Source: Pollutimonas sp963712655 (GTDB lineage: Bacteria; Pseudomonadota; Gammaproteobacteria; Burkholderiales; Burkholderiaceae_B). From it: DNA of 64,000 nucleotides. Shown here piece after piece: positions 8,793 through 17,495 of the stretch (positions are counted from its first letter, which is position 1; every line of letters begins with the position of its first letter). The notes under the pieces are model-generated. The model did not search any database. It was not told where the DNA came from and saw only the letters and a program-made list of their open reading frames with translations. The position numbers and the translations under genes are program-made. The stretch is from positions 62,001 through 126,000 of the forward strand of contig CAVQIT010000002.1 in NCBI GenBank assembly GCA_963712655.1. Direction: 5' to 3'.

Positions 8793-9645
8793 CCGCGGAG
8801 GCGGCAATCACCAAGTTGGAGATTCGTTTTTGATCTTCGATGCCATGCCATCGGGTGCGGGATACGGCGACGTTGACCGCTCCGATGGGGTGGCCGTGCG
8901 CATCAAGTATTGCGGCGGCGGTTGAAATATCGCCCAGGTAATACTCGTCTTCGGTATGCGAATAGCCTTGCCGGCGAATGGCGGACAGCCTTTCCATGAT
9001 TTTTCCCGGGTCCGTGACGGTATGCGGGGTGTGGGCGACAAGGTCCGATTTTTCCAGAATAGCCTGTGCGTCACCCTGCGGCAGATTCGCCAGGATGGCC
9101 AAGCCTGGTGCAGTGCAGTAAGCAGGCAGACGGCTTCCTGTAATAACTTGCGGATTGAGCACATGGCGGCTGACAATGCGCAAGGTAAATACGATGTCTG
9201 TGCCTTCCAGTACCGTAATATTGGTTGTTTCTTCGGTCTCGTGGCTTAATTGGCGCAGGTAAGGCGCGGCGCGATTCACCAGCTCGTTGGAGGCCAGGTA
9301 GTAATAGCTGAAGTCCAGCATCTTGGGCGCCAGGGCGTACGTTTTGGTGAATGGGTCTTTTATCAGATATCCCAGGCCCGACAACGTATAGGTGAACCGT
9401 TGGGCGGCGCTAAGATCCAGGCCGGTACGGCTGGCGATCTGCGAAAGCGACAGGCGAGGCTGCTTGCCATTGAAGGCCGTCAGCACGCGCATTGCCTTCT
9501 CGACAGAGTTTACAAATAATGTCGATTGCGACGATGAATCCACCGGTTTTTCTGTTGGCGCAGCCGATGGAGCAATTCCATGTTCGGCCAGGTCGGTATG
9601 CTTCTTGCGCGAGTCTGTGGCAGCGGTACGTTTGATGGAAGGCAT
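8773..9645 (-). CDS. IclR family transcriptional regulator
   Basis: A regulator of about 290 residues with an N-terminal winged helix (FVNSVEKAMRVLTAFNGKQPRLSLSQIASRTGLDLSAAQRFTYTL region) and a C-terminal IclR effector domain (LRIVSRHVL..., ILDAHGHPIGAVNVAVS near the end). The start is uncertain: ATG at 9645 is taken, but no clear ribosome site is seen and the frame is open to 9735. IclR proteins usually control adjacent catabolic genes and bind small acids, so the facing SDR and acyl-CoA synthetase are the likely targets. Its 3' end overlaps the synthetase gene by 20 bases. Confidence 0.9.
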   Translation of the reverse strand: MPSIKRTAATDSRKKHTDLAEHGIAPSAAPTEKPVDSSSQSTLFVNSVEKAMRVLTAFNGKQPRLSLSQIASRTGLDLSAAQRFTYTLSGLGYLIKDPFTKTYALAPKMLDFSYYYLASNELVNRAAPYLRQLSHETEETTNITVLEGTDIVFTLRIVSRHVLNPQVITGSRLPAYCTAPGLAILANLPQGDAQAILEKSDLVAHTPHTVTDPGKIMERLSAIRRQGYSHTEDEYYLGDISTAAAILDAHGHPIGAVNVAVSRTRWHGIEDQKRISNLVIAASAAISGQS

Positions 9646-9699
9646 ATGTTGATAAAAATCACTATAAGAATAGGAGCGGGAACAGCTGCTCCCCAGACT

Positions 9700-9712
9700 T
9701 GTTGCTGCAACA
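9700..9712. promoter_or_regulatory. Palindrome upstream of iclR
   Basis: TGTTGC-T-GCAACA, a perfect 13-base palindrome 55 bases upstream of the chosen iclR start. A possible autoregulatory site; short palindromes also arise by chance. Confidence 0.2.
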
Positions 9713-9910
9713 GACCGCCCGCCGGGCGTTGGCATACTAGGCCTTCAGCAGCCCATCTTCTTTGATTATAGGGTCAAAAGCCCGCTGTACCGTCGAATTC
9801 TCTGGCGATGGCTTCAATGCTGTCCGGACGTCGGCCATATTTCAAGCGCTACCGGCCAGTCGCCGCAAGATGGAAATGCTTTGCGCGCTTGCCGAGACCG
9901 GCCCCGCGGT

Positions 9911-10663
9911 TCAGGAGGAGCGCTTCACCAGCACAGGCTCATCGCGGTAGCGCGACGGGAACATGCGTTTGAATGCGGCGACTTTGGGCAAGTCGTTGAC
10001 GACGATGTACGGATATCGGGGATGCTCCGTCAGGAAGTCCTGGTGATACGCCTCGGCGGGATAGAAGCCGGTGTTTTTTTCGATGCGGGTGACGATGGGA
10101 TCGCCAAAGGAATGGGCGGCATCCAACTGCGCGATGTAGGCTTGCGCAACTTGCGCCTGTCCGGCGTTTGCCGGAAAGATGGCCGAACGGTATTGTGTGC
10201 CGGTGTCCGGCCCTTGCCGGTTCAATTGCGTTGGGTTGTGGACGACGGAAAAGAATATCTGCAGCAGGGCGCCATACGTGACTTGGGCCGGATCGAAGGT
10301 AATTTCGACCGATTCGGCGTGGCCGCTGTCGCCGCCGCTGACGGCTTCGTAGTTCGCGCTGTCCGCCGCGCCGCCGGCATAGCCCGATACGGCGCGCTGT
10401 ACACCGCGCACATGCTGGAAAACCCCTTGCACACCCCAGAAACAGCCGCCGGCGAAGATGGCGGTTTGGGTATGCGGACCGCCGGCGGGTATATCCCGCG
10501 CGGGCGGAGCAATGGACACAGCCGGTTCCGCGCCGAATGCCCATGCCGCGTTTTGGTACGCCAGCATGCCGCCGGCGGCAAGCGCGCCGCCGGCGAGCAT
10601 GCGCAATACATTGCGCCGCTGCGGCAGTCGGGCGCGATAAGGTGAAAGCCTGGATATTGTCAT
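9911..10663 (-). CDS. msrA: Exported peptide-methionine (S)-S-oxide reductase MsrA
   Basis: Reduces the S epimer of methionine sulfoxide in oxidised proteins. The 250-residue protein has a long N-terminal extension with twin arginines (PQRRNVLRM at 15-22) followed by a hydrophobic Ala/Gly run, which I read as a Tat signal, so it should act in the periplasm. The catalytic motif GGCFWG is at 72-77 (Cys74), and the family stretches ISGYAGG-like (VSGYAGG), GTQYRSAIF and EAYHQDF are present. It lies downstream of msrB on the same strand after 42 bases, making an exported MsrB-MsrA pair. Confidence 0.93.
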   Translation of the reverse strand: MTISRLSPYRARLPQRRNVLRMLAGGALAAGGMLAYQNAAWAFGAEPAVSIAPPARDIPAGGPHTQTAIFAGGCFWGVQGVFQHVRGVQRAVSGYAGGAADSANYEAVSGGDSGHAESVEITFDPAQVTYGALLQIFFSVVHNPTQLNRQGPDTGTQYRSAIFPANAGQAQVAQAYIAQLDAAHSFGDPIVTRIEKNTGFYPAEAYHQDFLTEHPRYPYIVVNDLPKVAAFKRMFPSRYRDEPVLVKRSS

Positions 10664-10705
10664 GGTGTATATGCCTTTGCCGGGGAAGGGGCGGGGTGTG
10701 TCGAT

Positions 10706-11197
10706 TTATGCCGCGCCAGGTGTGAAGACCAGGGATAAGCCGTTCATGCAGTAGCGCAGGCCGGTAGGCGGCGGTCCATCGTTGAATACATGCCCCAGAT
10801 GGCCGCCGCAGCGCCGGCAATGAACCTCTGTGCGGGCCATGCCGAATGCGGTGTCGGTGCGCGTGGCCACCGCATTGTCGAGCGGGGACCAGAAGCTGGG
10901 CCAGCCGGTATGGCTTTCGAACTTGGTTTCGGAGGAAAACAGGGTCAGGCCGCAGCCGGCGCAGCCGAACCGGCCTGCGCGGTGCTCATCGTTGAGAGGG
11001 CTGGAATAAGGACGTTCGGTGCCTTCCTGGCGCAGTACTTCGTATTGTTCCGGGGATAGCCGCGCGCGCCATTCGGCGTCGGTGCGCATGACTTCGCCAG
11101 CCTGGCCCGCGCCGGCGCGCACAGGGCTGGCGCGGGCCAGCAGCCCGGCCGCCAGGGCCGCGGCGCCGGCAAACAGGAATTGTCGTCTTGTGGACAT
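10706..11197 (-). CDS. msrB: Exported peptide-methionine (R)-S-oxide reductase MsrB
   Basis: Reduces the R epimer of methionine sulfoxide. The 163 residues start with a classic Tat signal (STRRQFLFAGAAALAAG), so it is predicted periplasmic. Two CxxC pairs (Cys79/82 and Cys127/130) bind the structural zinc; the catalytic Cys150 is in RYCMNGLSL, where most family members have RYCINSASL, so the neighbouring residues differ. GWPSFW and GHLGHVFNDGP are intact. The RBS GGAGGA is just upstream of the ATG. It forms a unit with msrA. Confidence 0.93.
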   Translation of the reverse strand: MSTRRQFLFAGAAALAAGLLARASPVRAGAGQAGEVMRTDAEWRARLSPEQYEVLRQEGTERPYSSPLNDEHRAGRFGCAGCGLTLFSSETKFESHTGWPSFWSPLDNAVATRTDTAFGMARTEVHCRRCGGHLGHVFNDGPPPTGLRYCMNGLSLVFTPGAA

Positions 11198-11440
11198 TGG
11201 ATCCTCCGGAAAGAAAAAGAGGTGAAATCACATGACTATAGACGTCCGGGAAGGGCGAATATTCCAGGCAAGCAAAATTATTATTCTCGGGAAGGGCCCT
11301 ATGCAGCCATTTACTATAACAGTAGCCTTGGCGCAAAATGGCATTGCTATACTGCGCTTGAGTCCAATGGGTGGCCTGCGCCGCGGCCCGCCTTTGTTTG
11401 TCCGTCAACACAAAACATAAGGGACTTTCCGGAGAAATTT

Positions 11441-12313
11441 ATGTCCAGAACCATTTCCGCCGTCAATTCCGGCCAGTTCAGCATTGGGGGCGATCTAAGG
11501 GTCAATCGCCTTGGTTTTGGCGCCATGCGCATCGTCGGCAAGAACGTTTGGGGACAAGCCGAGAACCCCGAAGCCGTACGCGAGACGCTGGCGCATTTGC
11601 CGCAACTTGGCGTCGATCTGATCGATACCGCCGACAGTTACGGGCCATATATCAGCGAAGCGCTTATTCGCGAAGTATTGCATCCATACACCGGGCTGAC
11701 TGTCGCGACCAAGGGCGGGCTGGTGCGCCCGGATTCCGCGGGGCGCGAGTGGGCGGCCGTGGGGCGGCCCGAGTATCTGCGTCATTGCGTCCAAACCAGT
11801 CTGCGCCGGCTCGGCGTAGAGCGCATCGATTTATGGCAGTTGCATCGCATCGACGCCAAGGTGCCTCGAGACGAACAGTTCGGGGCGATTGCCGAAATGC
11901 AGAAGGAAGGCCTGATCCGCCATGCCGGCCTGAGCGAAGTGGGGCTCGATGAAATCCAGGCCGCCGGCAAGTATTTCAAGGTAGCCACGGTGCAGAATCA
12001 ATATAATCTGGTCGATCGCCGGCACGAGGCCATCGTCGATTACTGCGAAGCCAACAATATCGGTTTCATTCCTTGGTATCCGCTGGCGGCGGGCGAGCTG
12101 GCAGGTTCCGGTTCAGTATTGGCCCAGATCGCCGGCCGCCTGGAGGCCAGCGCGAGTCAGGTTGCACTGGCCTGGCTGCTGAAACGCTCGAAGGTGATGC
12201 TGCCGATTCCAGGCACGGGCAGCGTAGGGCATTTGACCGAGAATGTGGCGGCGGCGAATCTGGTGTTGTCCGACGACGATTTCGCCGCCTTGACGCGACT
12301 TGCAAGCGCTTGA
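11441..12313 (+). CDS. Aldo/keto reductase
   Basis: A 290-residue NADPH-dependent (alpha/beta)8 barrel reductase. ATG 11441 is preceded by GGAG at 7 bases and gives MSRTISAVNSGQF; the open frame from 11180 lies over the msrB promoter and is rejected. The catalytic tetrad is visible: Asp62, Tyr67 (DTADSYG), Lys91 (ATKGG) and His135 (LWQLHRI). The C-terminal PIPGTGSVGHLTEN contributes to cofactor binding, as in AKR families 11-13. It converges with the radical SAM gene, 25 bases apart. Physiological substrate unknown. Confidence 0.92.
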   Translation: MSRTISAVNSGQFSIGGDLRVNRLGFGAMRIVGKNVWGQAENPEAVRETLAHLPQLGVDLIDTADSYGPYISEALIREVLHPYTGLTVATKGGLVRPDSAGREWAAVGRPEYLRHCVQTSLRRLGVERIDLWQLHRIDAKVPRDEQFGAIAEMQKEGLIRHAGLSEVGLDEIQAAGKYFKVATVQNQYNLVDRRHEAIVDYCEANNIGFIPWYPLAAGELAGSGSVLAQIAGRLEASASQVALAWLLKRSKVMLPIPGTGSVGHLTENVAAANLVLSDDDFAALTRLASA

Positions 12314-12338
12314 CCGCCAACGAAACAGGGGGCAACGC

Positions 12339-13406
12339 TCAAAACAGATCCAACTGGGGTTTGTTGTCGGGCGGGCGGCGGAATAGGGCGGTGCTCAATG
12401 TGTGCCGTGTCTGATTCAGTCCCGCTTTCAGGCAGGCTCTCCTGAATCGTTGTTCGAGAAGGTCGGCAAAAACCCCGGTCCCTCTCATTCTGGTCCCGAA
12501 ATCGGAATCGTATATCTTGCCGCCGCGCATCTGCCTGACCAGACTCATGACGTGGGTCTCTTTCAGGGGGTAATGCGCCGCCAGCCACTCGCGAAACAAC
12601 TCGGCGATTTCCAGCGGCAGCCGCAGCAGGACATACGCGGCACTCGTCGCTCCCGCATTTTGCGCACTGGACAGGATTTTCTCCATATCGTGGTCGGTCA
12701 GCGCGGGAATGACAGGCGCCACCATCACCCCGGTCGGAATACCGGCCCGGCTAAGCGCGCGGATTGCATCGATGCGCGCGCCCGGGGTACTGGCGCGCGG
12801 TTCCAGGGTTCTTGCAATATTTCTATCCAGAGACCCTACGGACATGAATACCCGGACCAGACGCTTGCCGGCCATGCGGGCAAGCAGTTCGATATCCTGC
12901 GTGACGGACGCCGATTTGGTGGTGATGGCGACTGGATGGTTGAATTCTTCCAGGATCGCCAGGATGGAAGCTGTTATCCGCAGGCGCCGCTCGACTGGCT
13001 GGTAGGGGTCGGTGTTTGCGCCCAGCGCAATAAGCTTGGGCACGTAAGACGGGTTCGACAATGTCTTGCGCAGCACCTGGGCCGCGTTGCTTTTGGCGTA
13101 TAGCCTTGTTTCGAAATCCAGGCCGGGCGAATGGCCCAGATACGCATGCGTGGGCCGCGCATAGCAATATATGCAGCCATGTTCGCAGCCCCTGTATGGA
13201 TTGATGGATTGTTCGAAAGGAATATCCGGCGAATCGTTGCGGGTAATGATGGACTTGGCCGTCTCGAAAGAAACCGTAGTCGCCGGCTTGGCCGCGCCGT
13301 CGTCGTCTTTTGCCCATTCATCGTCGAATGATTCTCGTTGAAGCTGCTCGAAGCGCGGCGTCTTGTTCGAGACGCTACCCCGGCCTTTGATTGGCGTTGC
13401 CTGCAT
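12339..13406 (-). CDS. PA0069-family radical SAM protein, SOS-controlled
   Basis: A 355-residue radical SAM protein related to spore photoproduct lyase-like enzymes. The cluster-binding triad is C74-x3-C78-x2-C81 in NPYRGCEHGCIYCYARPTH, the signature of the PA0069 group. The barrel continues with LIALGANTDPYQPVE and AITTKSASVTQDIELL. ATG 13406 is chosen because the frame upstream of it runs through a perfect LexA-type box at 13425-13444, which must be promoter. That box and the adjacent glycosylase point to a DNA-damage role; I recall PA0069 as a member of the P. aeruginosa LexA regulon. The reaction catalysed is not established. Confidence 0.9.
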   Translation of the reverse strand: MQATPIKGRGSVSNKTPRFEQLQRESFDDEWAKDDDGAAKPATTVSFETAKSIITRNDSPDIPFEQSINPYRGCEHGCIYCYARPTHAYLGHSPGLDFETRLYAKSNAAQVLRKTLSNPSYVPKLIALGANTDPYQPVERRLRITASILAILEEFNHPVAITTKSASVTQDIELLARMAGKRLVRVFMSVGSLDRNIARTLEPRASTPGARIDAIRALSRAGIPTGVMVAPVIPALTDHDMEKILSSAQNAGATSAAYVLLRLPLEIAELFREWLAAHYPLKETHVMSLVRQMRGGKIYDSDFGTRMRGTGVFADLLEQRFRRACLKAGLNQTRHTLSTALFRRPPDNKPQLDLF

Positions 13407-13424
13407 AGCGTAACCTCGGCATAT

Positions 13425-13444
13425 TACTGTATAAATATACAGTA
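13425..13444. promoter_or_regulatory. LexA (SOS) box of the radical SAM gene
   Basis: TACTGTATAAATATACAGTA, matching the CTGT-N8-ACAG LexA consensus with all eight fixed bases and nearly all flanking bases. It ends 19 bases before the start codon on the minus strand, so LexA bound here would block the promoter. The ycaQ-like stop codon is 76 bases away, so the box serves the radical SAM gene specifically. Confidence 0.88.
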
Positions 13445-13519
13445 TATTACGGCTTGCCATACGGATTCAATCAGGGGCATGGCCAGTGCGCGCGGTGTAA
13501 AACGGCACAACGATGCCGT

Positions 13520-14674
13520 TCACGGTCCGAACTGGAACTGTTCAAATTGATGAAGCTTGTCTTCAATCAGCCGTTTGTGCGTGCGCGGCTTGCCTCTGCC
13601 AACCCAGCTCCATTGTTGCAGCAGCAGTTCGCGGCGCGTCCGGTCCGCCTTCAGATCGACAACGGCCACGATCTCGCCATCCACCAGCACGGGAAGCCCC
13701 ATATATCCAAAAATGCGCTTTTCCTTGGGCACATACGCTTCGAACAAATGCTCGTAATCGAAAAATAGTTTCAGCCTTTTACGTTGAATAATCAGCGGAT
13801 CGAACGGCGAAAGGATATGAATGCCCATGCTTGCTTCGGGAATGCCGGTCAAGGTGTCTGGACTTGCCCAGTGTTCCATCTTGCCCGCGCCGCCGATGGC
13901 CAGAGGAAGAAGGTGTCCCCGGCGAATTCGGGATTCGATTGCCTGGCGAACAGCAGGCTTGCGCCTGGCCTGCAGGTGGCAGATCGAATCCAGGCTGACC
14001 ACGCCCTGCGATCGCAACGCCCTGTCGAGCAGATAGTTGATAACCTGAGGCTCGGATGCCTTCTTCGGAGGACTGTCCCATTGGAAGTGCCGGTCCATGA
14101 GTTCGTACGTCTTGAGCATGCCGGAGCGTTCGCTGATTGCCAGCTTTCCGGTGTGGAAGGCCAATTGCAAGGCGCGTTTCGAGGGCTTGCGGCTTGCCCA
14201 GGCATGGTCTTTCTCGATCAGTTCGTCATCGTCGATGTCGCGAATCGACAATGCCCCATTGTCGCGGATGCGTGTGATGACTTTGCGAAGATCGCTTTTG
14301 GTCACCGAGCTGAACCAGCTTTTCGGCGACGTATGCTGCAGCCTCATGTCGGCAATGAAAAACGTCAGGTCTTTCGTTGGAACATACGATAGAGCGTGTG
14401 TCCAGTATTCGAACACGGTTTTTTCGACAGTCTGCGCCTGCCGCAGGTGATCGCGCTGATAGCTTGGAATCCGTGTCCAGAGAATATGGTGATGGCAGCG
14501 TTCGATCACGTTGATGGTGTCGATTTGCACATAGCCAAGATGCTCGATCGCCGCTGGCGTGGCCTTGGCCCCGCTGCCGAACGGTGCTGTTGCGTCAAGT
14601 TTCTGGGCGCGAAGCCAGATATACCGGGCCTGCAATGCTGTCAGTGGGAAGGGGGCAATGGAATGTTCCGGCAT
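13520..14674 (-). CDS. ycaQ: YcaQ/AlkX-type DNA glycosylase (HTH_42 family)
   Basis: A 384-residue member of the winged-helix HTH_42 family that includes AlkZ and YcaQ/AlkX, which excise alkylated bases and unhook interstrand crosslinks. The catalytic region reads HLGYVQIDTINVIERCHHHILW, where Gln50-x-Asp52 is the QxD motif of the YcaQ branch (AlkZ has QxQ). Downstream blocks LSPFDPLIIQRKRLKLFFDYEHLFEAYVP and RIFGYMGLPVLVDGEIVAVVDLKADR are strongly conserved in the family. It lies upstream of the SOS-controlled radical SAM gene on the same strand, a context that supports DNA repair. Confidence 0.9.
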   Translation of the reverse strand: MPEHSIAPFPLTALQARYIWLRAQKLDATAPFGSGAKATPAAIEHLGYVQIDTINVIERCHHHILWTRIPSYQRDHLRQAQTVEKTVFEYWTHALSYVPTKDLTFFIADMRLQHTSPKSWFSSVTKSDLRKVITRIRDNGALSIRDIDDDELIEKDHAWASRKPSKRALQLAFHTGKLAISERSGMLKTYELMDRHFQWDSPPKKASEPQVINYLLDRALRSQGVVSLDSICHLQARRKPAVRQAIESRIRRGHLLPLAIGGAGKMEHWASPDTLTGIPEASMGIHILSPFDPLIIQRKRLKLFFDYEHLFEAYVPKEKRIFGYMGLPVLVDGEIVAVVDLKADRTRRELLLQQWSWVGRGKPRTHKRLIEDKLHQFEQFQFGP

Positions 14675-14821
14675 ATGAGTCTGGGGAAACTGTTAATGGT
14701 CTAAAATCAATTCAACGATACACCAAGGTTGGCATTGTTTTTGGATACGTGGGGGCAGCCTCTGTCCATCACTCCGACAAGCCGTGCCGGTTTCATTCAT
14801 TCTTTCTTCCTGGAGACGAAC

Positions 14822-15949
14822 TTGCCAAGCTTACTGCCTAACATCGATCCCGACGGACTTCTGGAATATTCCGTGGTCTATACCGACCGTGCAATAAATC
14901 ATATGTCGCAAGCTTTTCAAGGGGTAATGAAAGATATTTCCAGAACCTTGAAACACGTCTATAAGGCTCAAGCGGCCATTGTCGTGCCTGGCAGCGGCAC
15001 CTTCGGCATGGAAGCGGTTGCGCGGCAATTTGCGACGAATAAAAAATGCCTGGTCGTCCGCACCGGCTGGTTCAGTTTCCGCTGGAGCCAGATTCTGGAT
15101 ATGGGCGGCATTCCTTCCGACACGGTTGTGCTCAAGGCGCGCCCCGTGAAAGGCGGCAGCCAGGCGGCTTTCGCCCCTCCGCCCATAGAAGAAGTGGTGG
15201 CGGCAATAAAGGCGAACAAGCCCGATGTGGTCTTTGCGCCGCATGTCGAAACCTCGTCCGGAATACTGTTGCCTGACGACTATATGCGCAAGCTGGCCGA
15301 TGCCGTGCACGCCGAGGGAGGGCTGTTCGTTCTGGATTGCATCGCGTCCGGAACCCTTTGGGTCGATATGCAGGCGATCGGGGTGGATGTCCTGATCAGC
15401 GCGCCGCAAAAGGGTTGGACCGCCTCCGCGTGCTGTGCCTTGGTCATGCTGGGCGCCCGGGCGCTGGAGAAAATCGATTCGACAGTCAGCACCAGTTTTT
15501 CCTGCGATTTGCGCAAGTGGCTGCAAATCATGCAGGCATACGAGCAGGGCGGCTTTGCCTACCATGCCACCTTGCCCACGGATGCTCTCACTGTCTTGCG
15601 CAACGTCATGGCGGAAACAGAAGCTTATGGCTTCGAGAAAGTCCGTGTGGAACAGCAGGAACTGGGTAGCAAAGTACGTACGCTATTGCTCGATAAAGGC
15701 TTCAAGAGCGTGGCGGCGGAAGGTTTTGAAGCGCCAGGCGTGGTGGTCAGCTATACCGATGACGACGCCATTCAGTCAGGCAAGAAATTCGCTTCGGCGG
15801 GTTTGCAGGCCGCCGCGGGCGTGCCCTTGCAGTGCGATGAACCCGCTGATTTCAAGACCTTTCGCATTGGCTTGTTCGGCCTGGACAAGCTGCATAATAT
15901 CGAGCGCACGGTAGGGCGCTTGGCAACGGCCCTGGACGAGATCGTCTAG
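14822..15949 (+). CDS. Class V aminotransferase (alanine-glyoxylate type)
   Basis: A 375-residue PLP enzyme of the serine-pyruvate/alanine-glyoxylate group. The start is TTG at 14822, with GGAGA 7 bases upstream; it gives LPSLLPNIDPDGLLEYSVVY, the normal N-terminus of this family, whereas the frame back to 14729 is untypical. VPGSGTFGMEAVARQF binds the cofactor phosphate, LDCIASGTLWVDM holds the aspartate to the pyridine nitrogen, and the Schiff-base lysine is in SAPQKGW. It probably detoxifies glyoxylate or makes glycine. The gene stands alone, divergent from ycaQ. Confidence 0.88.
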   Translation: MPSLLPNIDPDGLLEYSVVYTDRAINHMSQAFQGVMKDISRTLKHVYKAQAAIVVPGSGTFGMEAVARQFATNKKCLVVRTGWFSFRWSQILDMGGIPSDTVVLKARPVKGGSQAAFAPPPIEEVVAAIKANKPDVVFAPHVETSSGILLPDDYMRKLADAVHAEGGLFVLDCIASGTLWVDMQAIGVDVLISAPQKGWTASACCALVMLGARALEKIDSTVSTSFSCDLRKWLQIMQAYEQGGFAYHATLPTDALTVLRNVMAETEAYGFEKVRVEQQELGSKVRTLLLDKGFKSVAAEGFEAPGVVVSYTDDDAIQSGKKFASAGLQAAAGVPLQCDEPADFKTFRIGLFGLDKLHNIERTVGRLATALDEIV

Positions 15950-16068
15950 GCGCTTGTAAAAGCCCTATCGGGGTTTGGGCCTCTGATGTCGATTTCGGCT
16001 GCCGTCGTTCGTCGAGCAGTAGGTGGCCCGCTTTAGCGGCCGCCGCACTATCCCAGGAGGCCCACCCC

Positions 16069-16728
16069 ATGGCACTGCAACTTTACTTCCACCCCTTTTC
16101 CTCTTACTGCCAGAAAGCGCTGGTAGCCCTGTACGAAAACGCCGTTACGTTCGAAGCGCATCTTCTGGACGGGCCGGACAGCCCGGCGTGGCAGCAGTTG
16201 GTGAAGCTTTGGCCGATGAAGCGTTTCCCAGTGCTTGTGGATGGCGATCAAACCATCATCGAAGCCACTTGTATCGTCGAGTACGTGGACCAGCGCATGC
16301 CGGGCCCCACGCCCTTGATTCCCGGCGACGCCCGCAGGGCGCTGGAGGTGCGCACCATGGATCGTTTCTTCGATAACTATGTGGCGACGCCGCAGCAAAA
16401 GATCGTGTTCGACGCCCTTCGGCCGGAAGACAGCCGCGACCCTTACGGCGTGGGACAGGCGCGGGATATGCTTGACACTGCTTACGCCTGGTTGGACAAG
16501 GCAATGGCGCGCCGCGAATGGGCAGCCGGCGACTGTTTCAGCCTGGCCGATTGCGGCGCCGCGCCATTTCTGTTCTATGCCGATTGGACGCATCCCATCG
16601 GCAAAGGCTATGCCAATGTTGTCGCCTACCGCCGCCGCTTGCTGGAGCGTCCGTCGTTTGCCCGCGCCGTGGAGGAGGCAAGGCCTTATCGCAGTTTGTT
16701 TCCGCTGGGCGTTCCCGATCGCGATTGA
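16069..16728 (+). CDS. Glutathione S-transferase family protein
   Basis: A 219-residue cytoplasmic GST. The thioredoxin-like N-terminal half reads LYFHPFSSYCQKALVALYEN, with Ser/Cys at the catalytic position, and RFPVLVDGDQTIIEATCIVEYVD, where Glu65-Ala/Thr is the glutathione-binding turn. The helical C-terminal half has the structural motif AAGDCFSLADCGAAPFL. An AGGAGG ribosome site lies 6 bases before the ATG. No linked pathway genes, so the electrophile is unknown. Followed by 246 bases in which I see no gene. Confidence 0.92.
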   Translation: MALQLYFHPFSSYCQKALVALYENAVTFEAHLLDGPDSPAWQQLVKLWPMKRFPVLVDGDQTIIEATCIVEYVDQRMPGPTPLIPGDARRALEVRTMDRFFDNYVATPQQKIVFDALRPEDSRDPYGVGQARDMLDTAYAWLDKAMARREWAAGDCFSLADCGAAPFLFYADWTHPIGKGYANVVAYRRRLLERPSFARAVEEARPYRSLFPLGVPDRD

Positions 16729-16974
16729 AAATAAGTTGGGGCGTGCCCGAACGTACCCGCAGGGTACTTATACTGTAAGCATTGTGGACAGGCTGACAGC
16801 CAAGTCTTTCATGGCTTGGGCAATTGGGCCTTCCAGTTTTTCGCGGCCTGATCACATAGGCGAGCGGCGTTACTGCTTAAAGTGTCTTACCAGTACCAGG
16901 TGGGCGCCATGCGCTGGAGGCAGCCCAATAGCGCACGAACAATCCACGCCACGATAGGGGCAAAAAGGGAATCG

Positions 16975-17241
16975 CTAAGCATGCGATTTTGGTGCGTGGA
17001 CTTTTAGCGATGCAACCATACGTGTTTGCCACCCAGGGCCGGTGCTTTTCCAGCTCTCCAGCACCTGTGGTGGAATCCTGAGGCTAACCGCTACATTGGG
17101 CGCGGCCGATTTCGGGCGACCGCGTCGGAGTAGTTTGTCGCCGTGGAAAATGTCGGCCTTCTCGAACCATTCGTCGGTAAGCTCTGGCGCATCGTCCGGG
17201 TCAACCCAGGTAGTGTGCGTAGCTTTCTTGTTCGCGTTCAT
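16975..17241 (-). CDS. brnA: BrnA-type antitoxin
   Basis: An 88-residue antitoxin of the type II BrnT/BrnA system. The N-terminal half is acidic (WVDPDDAPELTDEWFEKADIF) and neutralises the toxin; the C-terminal half RGRPKSAAPNVAVSLRIPPQVLESWKSTGPGWQTRM is a ribbon-helix-helix DNA-binding unit. The start codon lies inside the 3' end of brnT, the normal overlapping arrangement. A palindrome at 17476-17495 upstream of brnT is the probable autoregulatory site. Since the toxin gene is broken, this antitoxin may now be an orphan. Confidence 0.85.
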   Translation of the reverse strand: MNANKKATHTTWVDPDDAPELTDEWFEKADIFHGDKLLRRGRPKSAAPNVAVSLRIPPQVLESWKSTGPGWQTRMVASLKVHAPKSHA

Positions 17242-17472
17242 TTGTTTTCCTCATGCTGATAATGCGACGGGCTGTGCCACGTGTGTCCAAACCAGTATTA
17301 CGATACGCCCATCGAGCTTGCCTGCCGTGACATATCGGGGTTCGCCGTAGTCGTAGCGGGTGTCGTCAAGGGTAAAGTGCGGCCCAGCGAACACTTCCTT
17401 TGCCCGGTGCATGTCCAGCCCTCGCTCTTCGAAGGTTTTGGTGCGCTTGGCTGGATCACAGGTGATTCGGAT
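17201..17472 (-). pseudogene. brnT: brnT toxin gene, frameshifted and lacking a normal start
   Basis: Reading the minus strand from 17472 gives IRITCDPAKRTKTFEERG, then DDTRYDYGEPRYVTAGKLDGRIVILVWT, the BrnT RNase fold. Near 17281 the frame breaks; shifting by one base restores RGTARRIISMRKTNEREQ, the conserved BrnT C-terminus, ending at the TGA at 17201-17203 inside brnA. The expected ATG is ATC and no ribosome site is seen. So the toxin is damaged in two places. One base indel could be a sequencing error, but the missing start argues for real decay. Confidence 0.75.
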
Positions 17473-17475
17473 TGA

Positions 17476-17495
17476 ATTATTGTATATACGATAAT
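17476..17495. promoter_or_regulatory. Palindromic operator of brnTA
   Basis: ATTAT-T-GTATATAC-G-ATAAT, palindromic in 9 of 10 pairs, directly upstream of the brnT reading frame. BrnA-type antitoxins repress their own operon through such sites, so it is a likely BrnA operator overlapping the promoter. Confidence 0.55.
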
